Below are positions 11,077 to 25,015 of a stretch of DNA of 64,000 bases, in pieces. A program made the position numbers and the translations under genes. The first letter of the stretch is position 1. Every line of letters begins with the position of its first letter. The notes beneath the pieces are model-generated. The model did not search any database, was not told where the DNA came from, and saw only the letters and a list, made by a program, of their open reading frames with translations. The stretch is from Steromphala cineraria. Its lineage: Eukaryota; Mollusca; Gastropoda; Trochida; Trochidae. The stretch is from positions 21,764,406 through 21,828,405 of the forward strand of contig OU744730.1 of the NCBI GenBank assembly GCA_916613615.1. The letters run 5' to 3'.

Positions 11077-14000
11077 CTATTCCTTGTTTACTTTAAGCAT
11101 TATGCAGTCAAGAAGCATTGCTGGAACCGAGAGGTCTTTCACGGACCTTGAAATGCTACAGTTTCCAGAATTCTGTTTCAGTTGTCGTCTAATCACAAAT
11201 GAAGCCAACATCTTCAAAGGCAAAGCTTGACAAACCAGTTTCCATAACCAAACTCGAGTTTCTTTGGACATATTCACATGATTCCTATTCATATTTTCCA
11301 AAAATGTCTTCAACCAGTTTGTATTCCCTGAAGCAAAGAGCAACACTAGAATGAGAGCAGTGTTTTCACTTTTGAGTATTCGGGTCACTAGATCGGTATC
11401 CATGGATATGGTGAAGTCCGTCGAGCAGCCATGTTGGAGAAGTCGTATACAGATGTTGAAGTAGTGTTCTACGGCTGCTTGTTGCAAAGGATCCTGGGAA
11501 GTGACTTGTTGGAGCTGGTTGTGAGTGGAATACACACACGTTGTTTTTGCAGCATCTATAACCGCTCCTTTCTGTAAGAAGAATTCTACTAAAGGGAGAT
11601 CACCATGGGTGATTGCGTGATGAAGGACGGTGTCGCCAGTACGACTTGTGTGATTTATGTTTGATCCATATTTAACAAGTTCTTCGTGGATGTCTCTCCT
11701 TGTTGTGAAGAAGGCCGGAGTGAGATGGTTTACCTCGTAGCGGTTTGGATCAGCTCCACACTCCAGCAACATCTACAACGTAGAATATGAAAATATCTAA
11801 ACATCTGCATAATATATATCTGGTACCAAAAAAAATTTTTTAATCTTGATACAAAGAATAGTCATCTTAACTTCTAAGTTTAGAAACTTGAAATTCAGAG
11901 GTTTTGCTCGTTCTACAGAACTTTTATAATACGTTTTAAGTTTTATCAAATGGTCAAAAAAGACACCTGGTCAAGAAAATGAAGTCAGAGTTGACACAAT
12001 GAACTGATCTCTTAGGAGAAAGGAACCACAAAAATTCAGCTACATAGCAACAAAAGGTTTTTTTGAGAAATTTTTAAACCATGTATGGCTTGACCCTGAA
12101 GGACGAGTCTTGCCAAACACTATCAAGCCTCTGGTTGATAAAAATCTAGTTTCTTTCAGCTGTTCAGGGACTAAAACCCCTGATGCAACAAGTTCAATAT
12201 TTTGAAATTTGTATCCCTGAGAACACAATCAATTTTCAACACCGCTTATAGCTGACCTACTGCTGAACCAGTGCAAAATATTAACTCACATCCTCACCCT
12301 AATGTTTGAGCAAACATCTTTATGTCCTACCTTCACAATGGCCAGCTTGCCCTTGGCTACAGCCTCATGTAGTAGTGTACAGTTTGTGTCCTTGGTTCCC
12401 AGGTTGACACTCGACCCAGAGTTCAGGAGCAGATCCAACATGGCTGCATTACCAGCAGATACTGCATAGAATGCAGCTGATCTCCTGCAGGGTAAAGTTT
12501 TGCGAGAAAATTTATTAAAAGAATTTTTCATGAATTGTTTTCGGCATATACACAAAAAGTTGAATTAAATGAACGAGGTCCTTTTTCCGACTAATTGATG
12601 ATAAAAGTTGGAATCAGATCTCACGTCATTGTTTTATTGAATTGTTTAAACATGTGCAAAATTGAGGTTCTTACAAATCAGATTTCTTTAAGATTTCAGA
12701 AACATCGTCCCTTTTCTCTCTCATGAATCCATATCCTTTTCCTCTATGATTGATATTTCAGTAATTAATTGATTCATCATGACAAATAAATACACGATTG
12801 AGAACATTTTACCCCAAATCATCTCGGAGATCTTGATCACAACCAGCATCGAGAAGAATCTCAACTATTTCCTTGTACCCGAGACTGACGGCTTGGCACA
12901 ACGGGGTGAGACGGAAGTAGAAGGGGGGGACCGTCCCACTCTTGTTGACACTGCAGCCATGTTTTATCAGCAGTCTGCACATGGACGCATTACCCTGAAA
13001 CACAACTCTAAACTTAGTACAAAATGTCGAAGTAAAGATTAAACCTTCAAAATTTCATTCAAGCCTTGTTGTCTAGAACATTACCCTAAAATACGACACA
13101 TACCCGAATGAAGTGGAGTAAAATGGCCCACCAAGGCACAACTCATTTTATCTTTTGCCTTTAAAATAGAGCCATTGGCTCTGTAGTTCATTAGGCTTCA
13201 TATTAAGATTATGCTGTAGAGTGTGACCAATATGAACACAACACATTGCTTAGTACAAACTGTCCAAGCAAACAATAAGTCTTGGAAAAGTTTCAAACAC
13301 TATATAATTGAAGGCTTGTTCAGTTGTTGTTCAGTAAATTATCCCGAAACACAACACATAAGTTTGTACAAATTGTCCTTTGAAAAAACAGTACCCTGAA
13401 AGACACATACATGAGTGAAGTGGAGTAAAATGTCCCGATCAAGACACAATTCATTATACCTACTCAACTTAAAGTGGGACTACGTCGAAGATAAATATGT
13501 GTCTCATACTTATCGACTGAGGCTTCGTTAGTTCATTAGCGAGTCGGCTAGCTCAGCTCAGCGCAGCGCTAATGAAAACCAACGCGGTAAGGAGCTTAGA
13601 GCTCGTCATCGCAAGGGGCTTGATTGGGTTAATTGTCGTCGATTGATTGAATCAACTCTTAGACAATGAGTTGCTTTTATAACTAAACACTTCAGTGTGT
13701 AATCTTTTATGAGTACACAGGAGATTACTCAATCAAGATTGAGTCATCTCAATAACTTTGACAGTGATCATGAGTTTTATTTCGAAATACTTAAAAGCGT
13801 CAAAGGTGTATAATTATGAACCCGTTTTTGAATTTTCGCCAAACTCTTGAGAAATTGGGAGGGGGTCAGACTCGGCAAAAATGCGTGGTATTCGGGAAAC
13901 GGTCACGAGAAGAGACGCTTCAAAATCAACATTTATGAACAGTTTCAAAGGTGCAGGCAGGTGTCAGTGCAGGTACAGTACATAATTCAAAAAGAATTCG

Positions 14001-17000
14001 CCGCTTTACGATATTTCCATTGACTATTAGTTATTATAGTTTTGATTGCTATCGTAAACTAGTATTGAATACGCATTTATGAAGAATAATTTGGGCTACA
14101 ATATCATAATTTAACTAAAAAATTTCCATTTGTTACCTAGGGAACGACGGGAACAAATATACATAAAATTTAAATTTGTATGCACATTATGATGTAAATC
14201 TAATGGCATTTATTTAATATTAGTCAAATACATTTATTTGAATTATGTACTTCAAGCTGAGATAATTTCAATTCAACCTAAAATGTTTTACAACGATCCT
14301 ACTATTTATAATAACAGAGAAGAAAATTGTCATGGATATTTTTATTCAAAATGTTTTGCTGTAATGGAAACATACTTATCATGTCAAAATAAAACTTCTA
14401 CACAATTTTAAAGAATTCTCAAAAGAACACAAATTAATGAAATGTGTATTTTGAGAGCAACCTGGATATATGGCCACGGCTTTAGTTGGGTAAACATTAG
14501 TAATGTAGTGATGAGCTGAACTGAATATAACACCCTACAGTAAATACCAAGATAATAATGTAATGGAACATTTACACTTTACATCATGTTGCTAACCAAA
14601 ATGGAGGAATTCCACCTCGTTTATTTTATCTTGAGTTATAAGTTGACAACCAAACACAAAAAAAACCATTTCTTTCCTCCTATTATTTTCTAATTCTTCT
14701 GTATTATAATCAACTAGTTTTCCGAAAGTGTTACTTTTTCATCTTATAAATACAAATGCTGGGGCGACAACAAGTTTGACCGATTTGGAATCCAGTCACA
14801 TGTCTTATGCTGATGGAACTCGATCTTCAGCAGGAAGACAGGGGGGGAGGGGTTATACTATTGATTTAATTTGAGTATGTTTCTTTTCTTATATTGTATG
14901 CATATTGAAAACACATTTATAACTGTATATTTGAAAGAAATGATAATGACATTGAATAATTACAATATTCTCTTACCCTGGAACTAAATGATAAGTAAAT
15001 TAGTGATTTATTTACGGTTAAAAATTATGGTGGTCAATGACACCGACTTATATCTTTTGTTTATTCCTGCTCGTCAACTGCAGCCAGGGAGGTGGAACGA
15101 GATTGCAGTGATTGTTTGAACCAGACCTTGTAAGTACTATAAACATAATTGATGTTGCGTTATGTTAATTGATATGACCGATTATTTCCTGTTCTGAGGA
15201 CAGCTGTGCTTTATTGCTATGTGGCTGACTGATTGATTATAACCTATTAGATAACACATGTTATTTAGAACTGCCGGTCTTTGCATGCATGAGAGGACTT
15301 CTGATAACAGGAATTCAGCACCGGATAGCCTAATTTATTGTGTATTTCAAAGCTCCAAATAAGCTTTTGCCTATGTGGGTATATTACCCGAATTTTGAGT
15401 GATCTTTTTATAGCAAGGCCACCAATTATCTAAACATAATAGCTGACGAAAAAAAACTTTACCTTCTCTCTGATTGACCAAGAAACAGCAGAACATTCGA
15501 GGTTTCAAACACGATAAAAATAAGGGGGTGTTTTATTCACTAAGATCCCCTGTCACATATAAAAATTAATCCTAAAAAGCATACGAAAATGACTGATTGA
15601 GTTCAGGATGGGAAAGTCTGTTTCTGTTCTTAAATCACCGTTAGCAAGATTAATAAATTATGATTATCATTTGTCTACTAATAGCCTAGCTTTGTAAATA
15701 TAGAAAGGCAAGTTTTACAAACATTCTGGAGTCATTATTCTGAAAACAAAGACGAAAATCCTAGGCTAAACGATAACGGTAAAGTTTTGATCATCAAGTA
15801 GCCTTCAAACTCCCCACACAACTGGCAACCAATAGGTCAGTGTTTCATACGAGTGGCAAATTTCCGTTTTTAATTTTGTATCAGTGTCTTCAAAATTGAG
15901 ATTTTCTCGTAGCCATTTCGATTGGTGTAATTGGATTGATACGCAAACTGATTGTGTTGTATTGGGTAAATATGCACTGTTATTTTTGAGTAGCGTAAAC
16001 AGCAATATTTAGTGCTTTTCTATACGCAGACAATTATTTTTCTTGCGTAGTTTGACTTTTCCTTTGCGTATAATTCGCAAATACGCAGCTTATCTGGAGC
16101 TCTGCAGTATTTATTATGCTCGAAATTAAATTATTGTTAATTTTCTTTTCCATCATTTTGCTAATAAAAGACAAGTTACTTAAAACATCTACATTGTTCA
16201 AATATTTGAGTATTGGGAAGATGTATGGCAAATATTGAAATGTTAGTAAATTGCTAATAGCCTTATTTTGTACTTGGTACTTTGATCTTCGTCGTAAAGT
16301 GATGTATGCATTGTATTGTCAATTTGGCATAAGGACAAGTCCCTTTTCATTATGTACTTAAATGAATTCTTTCATGTTTAGGGCCACCATGAGTCAGTTG
16401 ACATTGCTGTTACAGAATGATGACCCTCTCATATTATCAACCAATCTTGACTCGCGCGGGGGAAATCCCCCACTGAGAAGCGAAGCCTACACCCTTCTCA
16501 GCTCACCGTCTCAGCAGCGAAGCTTGTTAGCAGGCAGGCTAACCCGAGCGGTCTTATGCACGAGTACAGCCCTAGCCGCAGACCACCTTTAACATTTTAC
16601 CATCATTTACAGTAAACTGCATTGTTTTCGAAATAATGATTTTATCCATAAGAAATGCAAGTAAATATTTATTTTAAGCATACATTGAGATATTTTAACA
16701 TCAAACCAAAAGTGATGGCTTCTTTTAAAATTTATGTATCTGTTTTGTTGTTGTTTGTTGATGTCATTATTGATAAACAATTCCCCTTGGGATAATGAAG
16801 TTTTGTCATTGTCAACTGTCACCAAGTTTCTACCACTGACACATTACTGACTTTGTTGTTTTGCACCAAACTGTGATTCTTGTCCGAAACATTCTTCTGT
16901 AACAAGTTGCAACCTTAACAGGGCTTCTCAAGTAGGGCTGTCACAGAAATGTGAGGTAAATAAGCCAATGATTGGGACAGGCATGAGTTATGCTTCGCCT

Positions 17001-20000
17001 TGGAAGTTTTGGTAAATTTGGTAACTTTGACAGTAAAATTTAATTCCACTTAAACCATTATTTCAGCTATTTTAATGAAGCTTGTCTTTATAATAGGATA
17101 GAACTTAAGGACCAATTTGGCTATACATCGTGATGAAACTTTTTAGCATTGGCTGAAACTTTCTTATAATGGAGGACATTTGACACAAATTTGATGTAGC
17201 ATTTCATTAAAACAAAACAGACTTACTGGAAATTACTAGTTTTGAAAATGGATTTCTCGGTTAAGGAATTTGTGTTTTTCTAATTGTTATCTCTAAGGTG
17301 TATACTGAAAAAGCATAAAGATAACTAAAATTCGGATTTTTAAAATAAACAAGCGCAAAAACTAACTAATAATTCTGATCCTGTATTGTTAACTGTATTG
17401 ATTATTTGTTAATGCAGAATTTGAACTGACCAAACTTTAAAACTCATTAACTTAATTTTGTAAAAAAATAATTTGCATGATATAGGTCCAGAGGTATATA
17501 ATAACCCTTCATAGCATAAGTCCTTAGGGCTTACACGGGTCAAAAAAGTTCGAGAGTACCCGACATTCTACCCTTACCCAAGGATTTTTGGATTTTTATA
17601 GCCCTTTGGTCTTTGAATTACCTTGAATTGTTGCATAGCCTAAATATAAGAACTTATAAACCTCCAGTGACGACACTCTTAATGTTCTTCCGGGACACCG
17701 TTTTTCGTAATTCCCCTTTAGTCTGCTTACGTGCCTCTGCCCCAGGCAATTATCTTGATAATGCCCTCTTCCCCGGACAATTATCTTAATTATTTTCCAA
17801 CAATCAGATTGTTGATTTTTTCTTAAAGTCAAAGTGTCAACTAACTATCAATCTTGGAAAAAAACACAATTTTAATTTTTACATCTGCAAATGTTTTGGC
17901 TATATGCCGTCTTGAGTTAATTGATATTAAATATCTTTACAATTATTTTCAGGAAACTATGGTATTGCTAAGAATACTTATTTATCATTCTTAACAATAA
18001 ATTGACGATCTAGGGACTTTGAGTTGATTTTAAAGTGAAAATCAATGTACCACTGCAAATAAATACTGACTGCACGTGTATCACAAACCAAGGGCAACGC
18101 GACTGCGTTCGCACGATGTGTTTCACAACCAAAAACACATTGGATCAACTCTCAATAACATGTTTTTCTATTACTGTGTCCACCACCTTATATTTTAGTA
18201 CAATATTGTTTTCCCACTGTTTCTGTCAATTTAAAGACAGATAAAACATGACCCGTAGGCGTTATTGAAAAGTATGCCCTCCTCGCTCGGGCATTTACCA
18301 CGGTCATCCGGCATACTTTCCAATAATGCCCACTGGTCATGTTTTATCCTACACATATAATTCGACTTTTAAATGGTCCTTTATAGAATAATTTTGACAT
18401 GGTAATGTTGATCGTCTATCCTCACACAATACAGACAAACAGACTGAAATAACTTAAATGATTAACAGTGTTAAATACTTTTCGAATCCTCGAGTCCCAA
18501 AACATGGACTCGAGTCCAGCTGGACCCTCCTCGGGCTCGATTGCTCGAGTACCCGTAGAAGCCCTACATGTCATGGTATGAATGTATTCAAAAAAGGTAA
18601 AACTCTTCTTAAAAATAATTGCTTTATTTCAACGACAGTTAAAGACTGTGATGAACATGGTTAAATGTATTTTGAAAAACTACAATCAAAGACAAAATAA
18701 GAGGTACAGTTTATAGAAACTAGTTATTTATGTTATAAGTTGGTTGAAATCAAAAGTACAAGAACTATTGCTACCTTAATTTAAGTATTTACCAAAGAAA
18801 TATCATGAATATTTGTTATATAAGTAGGAAAGATATTTAAGGATTGTGAATTCTACTTGTATATGTCATACAGACATTGCTTTAAAGGAATGGAATTCTG
18901 GAATGAACTTGAACTTTGCTTTGGAGAAACAGTTATTTTCAACCAAAAATGATAATTTGAAATACTTTTTTTGGTTTGTAATATCAAATAAGAATTGTTA
19001 TATGTAGAAAAACAATAATGAATAATACATAATCATTTCATCATGATTAATTTTACAAATAATTTTCTCATTGATTGAATATGATTTTGTTTAAAGGTAT
19101 AACATATAATCTTTTAAGTTTGAACATTTTAAAGTCATCAAGATTTTCTAATCAAATCTTTATCATTAAATAATTTGAAGTTATCAAACCATGACTGTTA
19201 TTTTACCTGCATAATCATGTTTCACATGTTCCAGCTAAGGGAAAACCCCTGCCTACTTCCTCTTTGTAACTGATAAGTAACTTAAAGGTTAAAAAAAAAT
19301 CATTAGCTGATAAAAATAATGCTAAATTCTAAAACACTACACCTATACATTTCTAAAATTATTTTTTTATAATTAGATTTTTTTATTGATACATAGACAG
19401 ATATAACATAATTCATGTATACTTCAGATATTTTCAATATAAAAACAAACAAATATAGGTGCAGACAAACTGCAGTAAAACAGATCGATCATATCATAGA
19501 AATTGCAGTGTAAGTTAGTCATCAAAAATATTATGACATATAAGGGTTTTTAGAATCCAGTCTAAGTAAACCTAGCTTCAATATTACCCGTTCCACTCCG
19601 ATACTGAGTCTAGAAAGGTCTTGTAGAGGGTCGCATCAGCACACGTATCGATTGACCAATCAGAACTCATCTTACCAAGCCACAATAGTCTGCCTTCGCA
19701 TGTATAACGTTGGAGGGTCATAGGTCGCAGAAAGGTTGGCTGACACGCCCGTCTACAAGACCTTTCTAGACTCAGTATCGGAGTGAAACAGGTAAAACTG
19801 AGGCTAGGTTTACTTAGAGTGTTTAGAATCATATTTTGTCTTTCAGGATTACCATGACAAATACTGCGCTTTTAAAAAATTAATTATGAATCAGTTTTTG
19901 CTTTAAGTCTATCCAAGATAAAATTCACTATTGGGCAATCATAGAAGAGATGCAATAGTTTCTGTGGAAAATTAAAAAAAAATTATTTTGTGTATTGTTC

Positions 20001-21130
20001 AGTTTCATTCTGAAAATGAGATTTTTAAATGGGAGAATCCAGTGAACGATGGAGTACTGAAACCAAATTTGTTTTGTACTAAGATGTGATGAGAAAACCA
20101 TAATGTGTATTTCTTTCCAAAAGTTTTTATTCACTGAATGATCTAAATCTCTTTCCTAACATCTAAACTTATTATGATAGCCAGGAAAGGTCACTGACCC
20201 ATTGACCTTTTGCCCTCTAATTACATAAGATCAAGACATGATTGAATAGCCACTGGCTACTGTTTAGGTCATGACTCATGAACCTTCACATTTCAACAAG
20301 TTATTTCAAAAACTCTCAAATGAGATGGATCAATAAATTTGCCAAAGACCTAACTTTTAGTATTTTTATTTTTTTTAAATCCATTTGGTAAATAAAATTT
20401 GATATAATATTATTAAATCATTAAACTTCTTTAGAAATCATGTACCTTGATTATGATAAGTATTGTATTTTTTGTGATATATAGCTGTAAGTCAAATTAA
20501 GAAAAAATATTGACATATCTACTATCTGGAAGTCATGAAAAGATCTATGTCAGAAAATATTACATTGAATTTAGATAGCATATACCTTTTTTGGAAAATA
20601 TTATCATATATATGTCTGTGATATTTCATTTTCTAAAGGGGGTAGTTTTCACAGAATTTATTTCATTGAAACACGTTTCAATTACTATTATTGAACTCAA
20701 TAAAAAGATTAGACATGCAGACAACATATGGAAACCAAAACCATCGATTTCATCATAATCCATTATGATGAGACAGCTGATTTCAAATGACAACTGATAA
20801 CATTTTCTGACATGTAGGTGTCTGTATAACTATTCAACGATTTGATTTTAAATACATTCGACGAAAAACAACATTAGAAAAGGTAAAAATATAATTTACC
20901 GAGAACACAGCCGTTGTCAGTGGCGTTTCCTTTTGTTCGCCTTCGACATCAACATCAAACCCATCGGAGAGCAACCGCTCAACAACACACACGTCATTTG
21001 TCCCGACAGCCTTTAGGAAATTTCTGATTTCTCTTTTCTTCTCCGGCGAAATTGTATTTTCAACTAAGTAAATCTTCGGGGCACGTCTCGGTAGAGGATT
21101 TATATTCACCAACCGTGTCAAAACTGGCAT
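11077..21130 (-). CDS. Ankyrin-repeat protein with C-terminal SOCS-like box (ASB type), 420 aa
   Basis: The coding exons on the minus strand are 20900-21130, 12813-12994, 12331-12484 and 11077-11772. All have GT-AG borders and phases 0, 2, 0 that join without a break. The start is the first ATG (MPVLTRL, 21128-21130). After about 35 residues come seven to eight ankyrin repeats, for example TPLTTAVFSGNASMCRLLIK across the exon 1/2 junction, LLHEAVAKGKLAIVK-MLLECG across exon 3/4, and TVLHHAITHGDLPLVEFFLQ. Residues 374-416 form a SOCS-like box: a BC-box stretch PLKMLASFVI with Ala in place of the usual Cys, then LSVPAMLLDCIML at the Cul5-box position. ASB proteins are substrate receptors of Elongin B/C-Cullin 5 ubiquitin ligases; that role is inferred from the family. 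The first intron is 7.9 kb and full of MITEs. The exact ASB subfamily was not determined. Confidence 0.85.
13168..13240 (+). mobile_element. Solo 5' end of the element-B family
   Basis: It starts with the same palindrome AGAGCCATTGGCTCT followed by TAGTTCATTAGGCTTCAT and TATGCTGTAGAGTGTG, matching the first 70-75 bp of 5508-8696. It has no satellite core, so it is a truncated or decayed copy. Confidence 0.7.
17524..18566. mobile_element. Possible hAT-like non-autonomous element
   Basis: The left end TAGGGCTTACACGGGTC and the reverse complement of the right end TAGGGCTTCTACGGGTAC resemble hAT terminal repeats and are followed by a run of ACTCGAG/CGAGTC words on the right. No matching 8-bp target duplication was found, so the two ends may belong to separate fragments. 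A foldback element lies inside at 18241-18351. Confidence 0.4.
18241..18351. mobile_element. Foldback MITE, about 110 bp
   Basis: The arms pair over about 40 bp: ATAAAACATGACCCGTAGGC on the left, and in reverse complement on the right ATAAAACATGACCAGTGGGC. Both continue into TTATTG(A/G)AAAGTATGCC. The loop contains CTCGCTCGGGCATTTACC. Confidence 0.6.
19558..19821. mobile_element. Mutator-like MITE with 9-bp target duplication
   Basis: The ends are inverted repeats of about 65 bp, CAGTCTAAGTAAACCTAG on the left and, in reverse complement, CACTCTAAGTAAACCTAG on the right. They share CTCCGATACTGAGTCTAG further in. The flanks are identical 9-mers TTTAGAATC at 19549-19557 and 19822-19830. Long terminal repeats, CA...TG ends and a 9-bp duplication point to the Mutator superfamily. 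No transposase is encoded. Confidence 0.75.
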
Positions 21131-21924
21131 TTTAAGTAATAAACTGTTGATCACACGTGAAGGTCGAGCAAACGAACAACAAAGATCGTGATAATTTAGA
21201 GTTATCTGCCCTTGACTCTTTTTCGAAAAGTGCTTTGAGAAAACTGCGGAATATGATCCAATTTGATAGTTTTATTTCATCTCGGGTTCTGAATGATGAA
21301 CATTTATCAATCCTGTTTTGTAATCTATTAGGTTTAACAGAGTATATCAATAATAAAACGTATAATATAGAATGTTAGGAAATAATCTAAAAACGGAAAA
21401 AAATATAATTTGTAAAACAGTAAATTCATGTTACAGTTAAAGCCAACAATAAAGATGAAACTATACAAAATTTAAAGAAAACAACATTTTTTTCGAAATG
21501 TAGGTATATTCGCAGGTACCTATAAAACTTATTTATTGACTTTTCATATAAATAAAAAAAAATGCAATGTTAAAGATTACCATAGTGGCCAATCTTCCGT
21601 TTCGTTGCAGGTTTATATAGGGTTAATAGGTTTTTTTTTCCATTTCAACCGAAGTAGGAATTCTATTATAAACTCTTAACCTAATTCTAAATATGACTTA
21701 ATGAAAACACATATCGATAAAACTGAACTTAATTTATTATTATAAATAGCAAAATTCCCTATCAGTGCTTTCCTAAATAAGACAATCCTTTTAATTTTCT
21801 TTTTGTGAGAGCGGGGGTTGCCTTTCCAAAAAATATAAAAATGATTTATATGGATTCCTGTGTGGGGACCCAAATTTGGTTTAATGATATGTGAATTTTA
21901 TGGATAAAAGATTATTTATATGTG

Positions 21925-22350
21925 TTGAATGATTGATGATTTAATGTTGAATGATTGATGTTTTTTTAAATATTAATTTAAAGTGTTGAATGATTGATGT
22001 TTTAAGTGTTGAATGATTGATTGTTTTAGTGTTGAATGATTGATTGTTTAGTGTTGATTTATTGATTGTTTAGTGTTGAATTATTTACAATGATTGATGA
22101 ATAATTGATTTATGATTGATAGGTTATTGATTGATGATTGGTGAATGATTGTTACGGGCCCGTTCGTTTAAGTGTTGAAAGATGATGATAATCTTTAAGA
22201 GTTGAATGGTTGATTATAGAAGATAATGATTGTTTTAGTGTTTGATAATTGGTAATTGTTTGATTGATCATGAATTGATAACGAATGATTGAAAATTGCT
22301 GATTAATGCTTGATGAATTAATGATTTATGACTCATAGTCGTAGATGGAT
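21925..22350 (+). repeat. TTGAATGATTGAT minisatellite, degenerate
   Basis: Variants of GTGTTGAATGATTGATTGTTTTA recur every 20-35 bp, best preserved at about 21930-22070 and decaying to TGATTGATGAATGATT-type words. It lies upstream of the ankyrin/SOCS gene, outside its coding region. Confidence 0.7.
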
Positions 22351-24840
22351 GATTGATGGATTTCATGATGGAAGTAATTCATGGATGATTTATGACTCAT
22401 AGAGTGTTTAATGATAACTGATGATAATGATAATTTTGTTGTTGGTATCGATAATATAATAATAATTGACCTTATAACCTTGAAATAAATAGGAAGCATT
22501 CTCCAAATTCTGTAAGTTTATCTCCATCATTTCTTCTTGTTTTTCATTAACTCCTTTGGTCTCAGAAACTTAAATAAGCTCAAATGTCAATTTTACTCTG
22601 TGAATAGGTCAAAATGTTTTAATAGCTTAAATATTCATAACAGCTTTGATATACTCAGATATTTTCAGTCACGTGAAAAGATCAAAATTAGTAAACGTTA
22701 TATGAATGCTTAAGGGGGAACTTTGTAACATAGTCTTTGTTCTCATCATATTAATGGTTTTGAGTTTTTAAATTTGGCCTAAATATCACACTTAAAAACG
22801 TGAATGATGAACGTGAAACAAAAAGCTAAAATGGTCAAATACGTCTTCCAGGTAAGAATAGAAAAGTATAGCGTTAGCTCTGTACCTCATCTGGCTTTTT
22901 GCAGCTATTTTCTAGCCTTTATAGGTTAAAGACAACAGGGTCACAATATCTTTGAAAATAATGTTTCTTGCAAAATGGAATTCACTTCAAAGGATCGCAT
23001 TTTGTTCTGAAAATGGATATAATAAAGCTTTAAAGATGGACTGAAATGCTATATGGCAACTTTCAGGATTCGTGAAATAGTGATTACAATTTGACATTGA
23101 CTCAACTTTAAATTACTGAAATCGACCTAGAAACGGCTTAATTACGACTATATACATAACACTGCCTAATTAGGCCGGCGAACAGAATAAAACGCACTGA
23201 AGCGTGACTGCCTCGTGACGTGTTAGTAGGCGATGTGATACCCCGTTGTGTGCCCTCGTTATGTAAAACAACACAAGCTAACAGTACAGCTCGATGTTTA
23301 ACCGTCGATTAAACACCCTAAACAACATCCAAACATCTCAAACCTTCAATAAATCGGTAGTTTATTTATTCAACTGGCAATTTGTATTGATGAAAACGTA
23401 AGACCCTGATTAAAAACGAAGTTGTGCGCATAATGCTACAGCATGTAGGCCTAGATGGTCTCGCTTTGCGCAATGTTGTCATAAGACTGCACGTGAGAAC
23501 CCGGATGTATTTTCGTCATAAACAATTGCTCACGTGTGAACCGTTTTATCTTCGTGCACAGTTGTTTGTTGTTATTGAATATAACTTTAGTAGCACAACA
23601 GAAAGGATGTTATTATACAATACTATTTTTTATACATTTAAACAAAAAATTTTAAATGCCTTTGCCTTCATTTTGTAACAGGATAAAAAAAATATACGTT
23701 TTTCTTAGTTATTTCATTTAGTGATGGATAAGTTACAATTCTCAATGAAAGGCATGTATTGGATGATGACTGATGTCTTGTTTAAAACATTATTTTAATA
23801 GGGCATTTCACTAACAATCTTAATGTTTTCACTCTTGTTCATAGAAGAGATATTGTTCACAACACTGCCCGATACATGGCCCAACAGAATGAAGATTTAT
23901 TAAATGAACCTTATTCAAAATAATTATCAGATAGAGCAAAAAAGTATTTCTAATTTCAACAGGTTATAATTTACCAATCGGAGAAAAAAGGGACGTTAAG
24001 GAATACAATTGCTATTTGATGTTACCTAATAAGCTGATGTCATAAAATAGCCAGGTGTTGATGATTGTGCATTATATAACCTACCTGCTATAGTCATCAT
24101 TTGATAGCTTTAAATTAGGAAACAGACAGGAAATACGATAGACAATAAAGTAATTGTGTAATAGGTGAGTATCTGATCTAAAGAAAGTAAATAACACCTG
24201 CAGACCAATGTCATTTTTTATTCAACCTTTTTACACAACGTTCAAATCTAAATGTGAGCATTGTAAATTCGGATTATTACCATAAATCAGCCAAAACCTT
24301 TGTGCTATGTTTTATATTTTACTAATCTCTTTTTTCTTTGCATGCCAAACTGTTCATTCAGTGAAAATGCGAGCTCGAAACAGAAAATCGGTGTAGTGAT
24401 CGGAACACGTGAGTTCGATGTAGATTGTCACATTGCTCTGTTTGACCTTACACAGCGGGTCAATTTGGCGTGAAACGATCAATGTGATGGGAATTTGTCT
24501 ACGGAAACTTCATCAGGAGATATTCTAGGACAGTTGACAGCAACACAATGATATGACATACTGTTAATCGCTTGGAAAACGCAGAACTACGGATTTCGCC
24601 TACCATTTTCCATATAAGCAGACGAACGCTTCGCCTACTGCCACGTCATTTCCGGTATCCCCTGCCCGTGACCTCTCAGCCTTGTTTTGGTTTGTCGCTG
24701 GACGGCGACGAGCAGACGCCTTGTTACGCAATGTTTACTTAGCTGTAGCTTCATTGAGAAACTGTGTATCGTTGCTGTTTTGGCCTAATATTTATGTTAT
24801 ATAGTTATTTGACCAATATCTTATGAAAAATATATTTAAA
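22351..24840. other. Intergenic, no gene recognised
   Basis: A degraded relative of the element-B end is seen at about 22870-22950 (TTAGCTCTGTACCTCATCTGGC). CpG-containing patches occur at 23170-23240 and 24560-24720 (the latter with CCACGTCATTTCCGG, resembling CRE-half/ETS sites). They might be promoters or first exons of unseen transcripts, but no coding exon can be defined. Confidence 0.35.
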
Positions 24841-24849
24841 AAAGTTTAT

Positions 24850-25015
24850 ACAGCGGCTCTTTAAAGCTCCGAAGGGCATTGTCCTTATTAGGGGCAACAA
24901 ATTCACCACAAATTCTAATCATATTTTTTAAAGTAGTCTGTATACAACAAATCAGTTTTTTATGCCTTTTAAATAATATGGAAATAAATTTAGATTTTAA
25001 GGGCGTGGCCCAAGT
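24850..25015 (+). repeat. Single diverged monomer of the 145-bp satellite
   Basis: CCTTATTAGGGGCAACA, CTAATCATATTTTTTAAAG, AGTCTGTATACA, ATGCC, GGAAATAAATTTAGATTTTA and AGGGCGTGGCCCAAGTG follow one another in the same order and spacing as in the 5640-8580 array, at clearly lower identity. It is an isolated old copy 16 kb from the array. Confidence 0.6.

Larger units (their letters stand above)
12995..20899 (-). other. 7.9-kb first intron of the ankyrin/SOCS gene
   Basis: It is bounded by donor G|GTAAAT (20899-20898) and acceptor TTTCAG (12995-12996). It contains the pearl-like fragment at 13168, the hAT-like region 17524-18566 and the MITE 19558-19821. The remaining long parts (about 13.5-17.5 kb, 18.6-19.5 kb and 19.8-20.9 kb) show no coding exon that fits either strand. 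Near its 3' end, phrases resembling the exon-2 acceptor (TACCCTGAAACACAAC on the plus strand) recur in diverged form at about 13080, 13338 and 13391. Confidence 0.6.
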
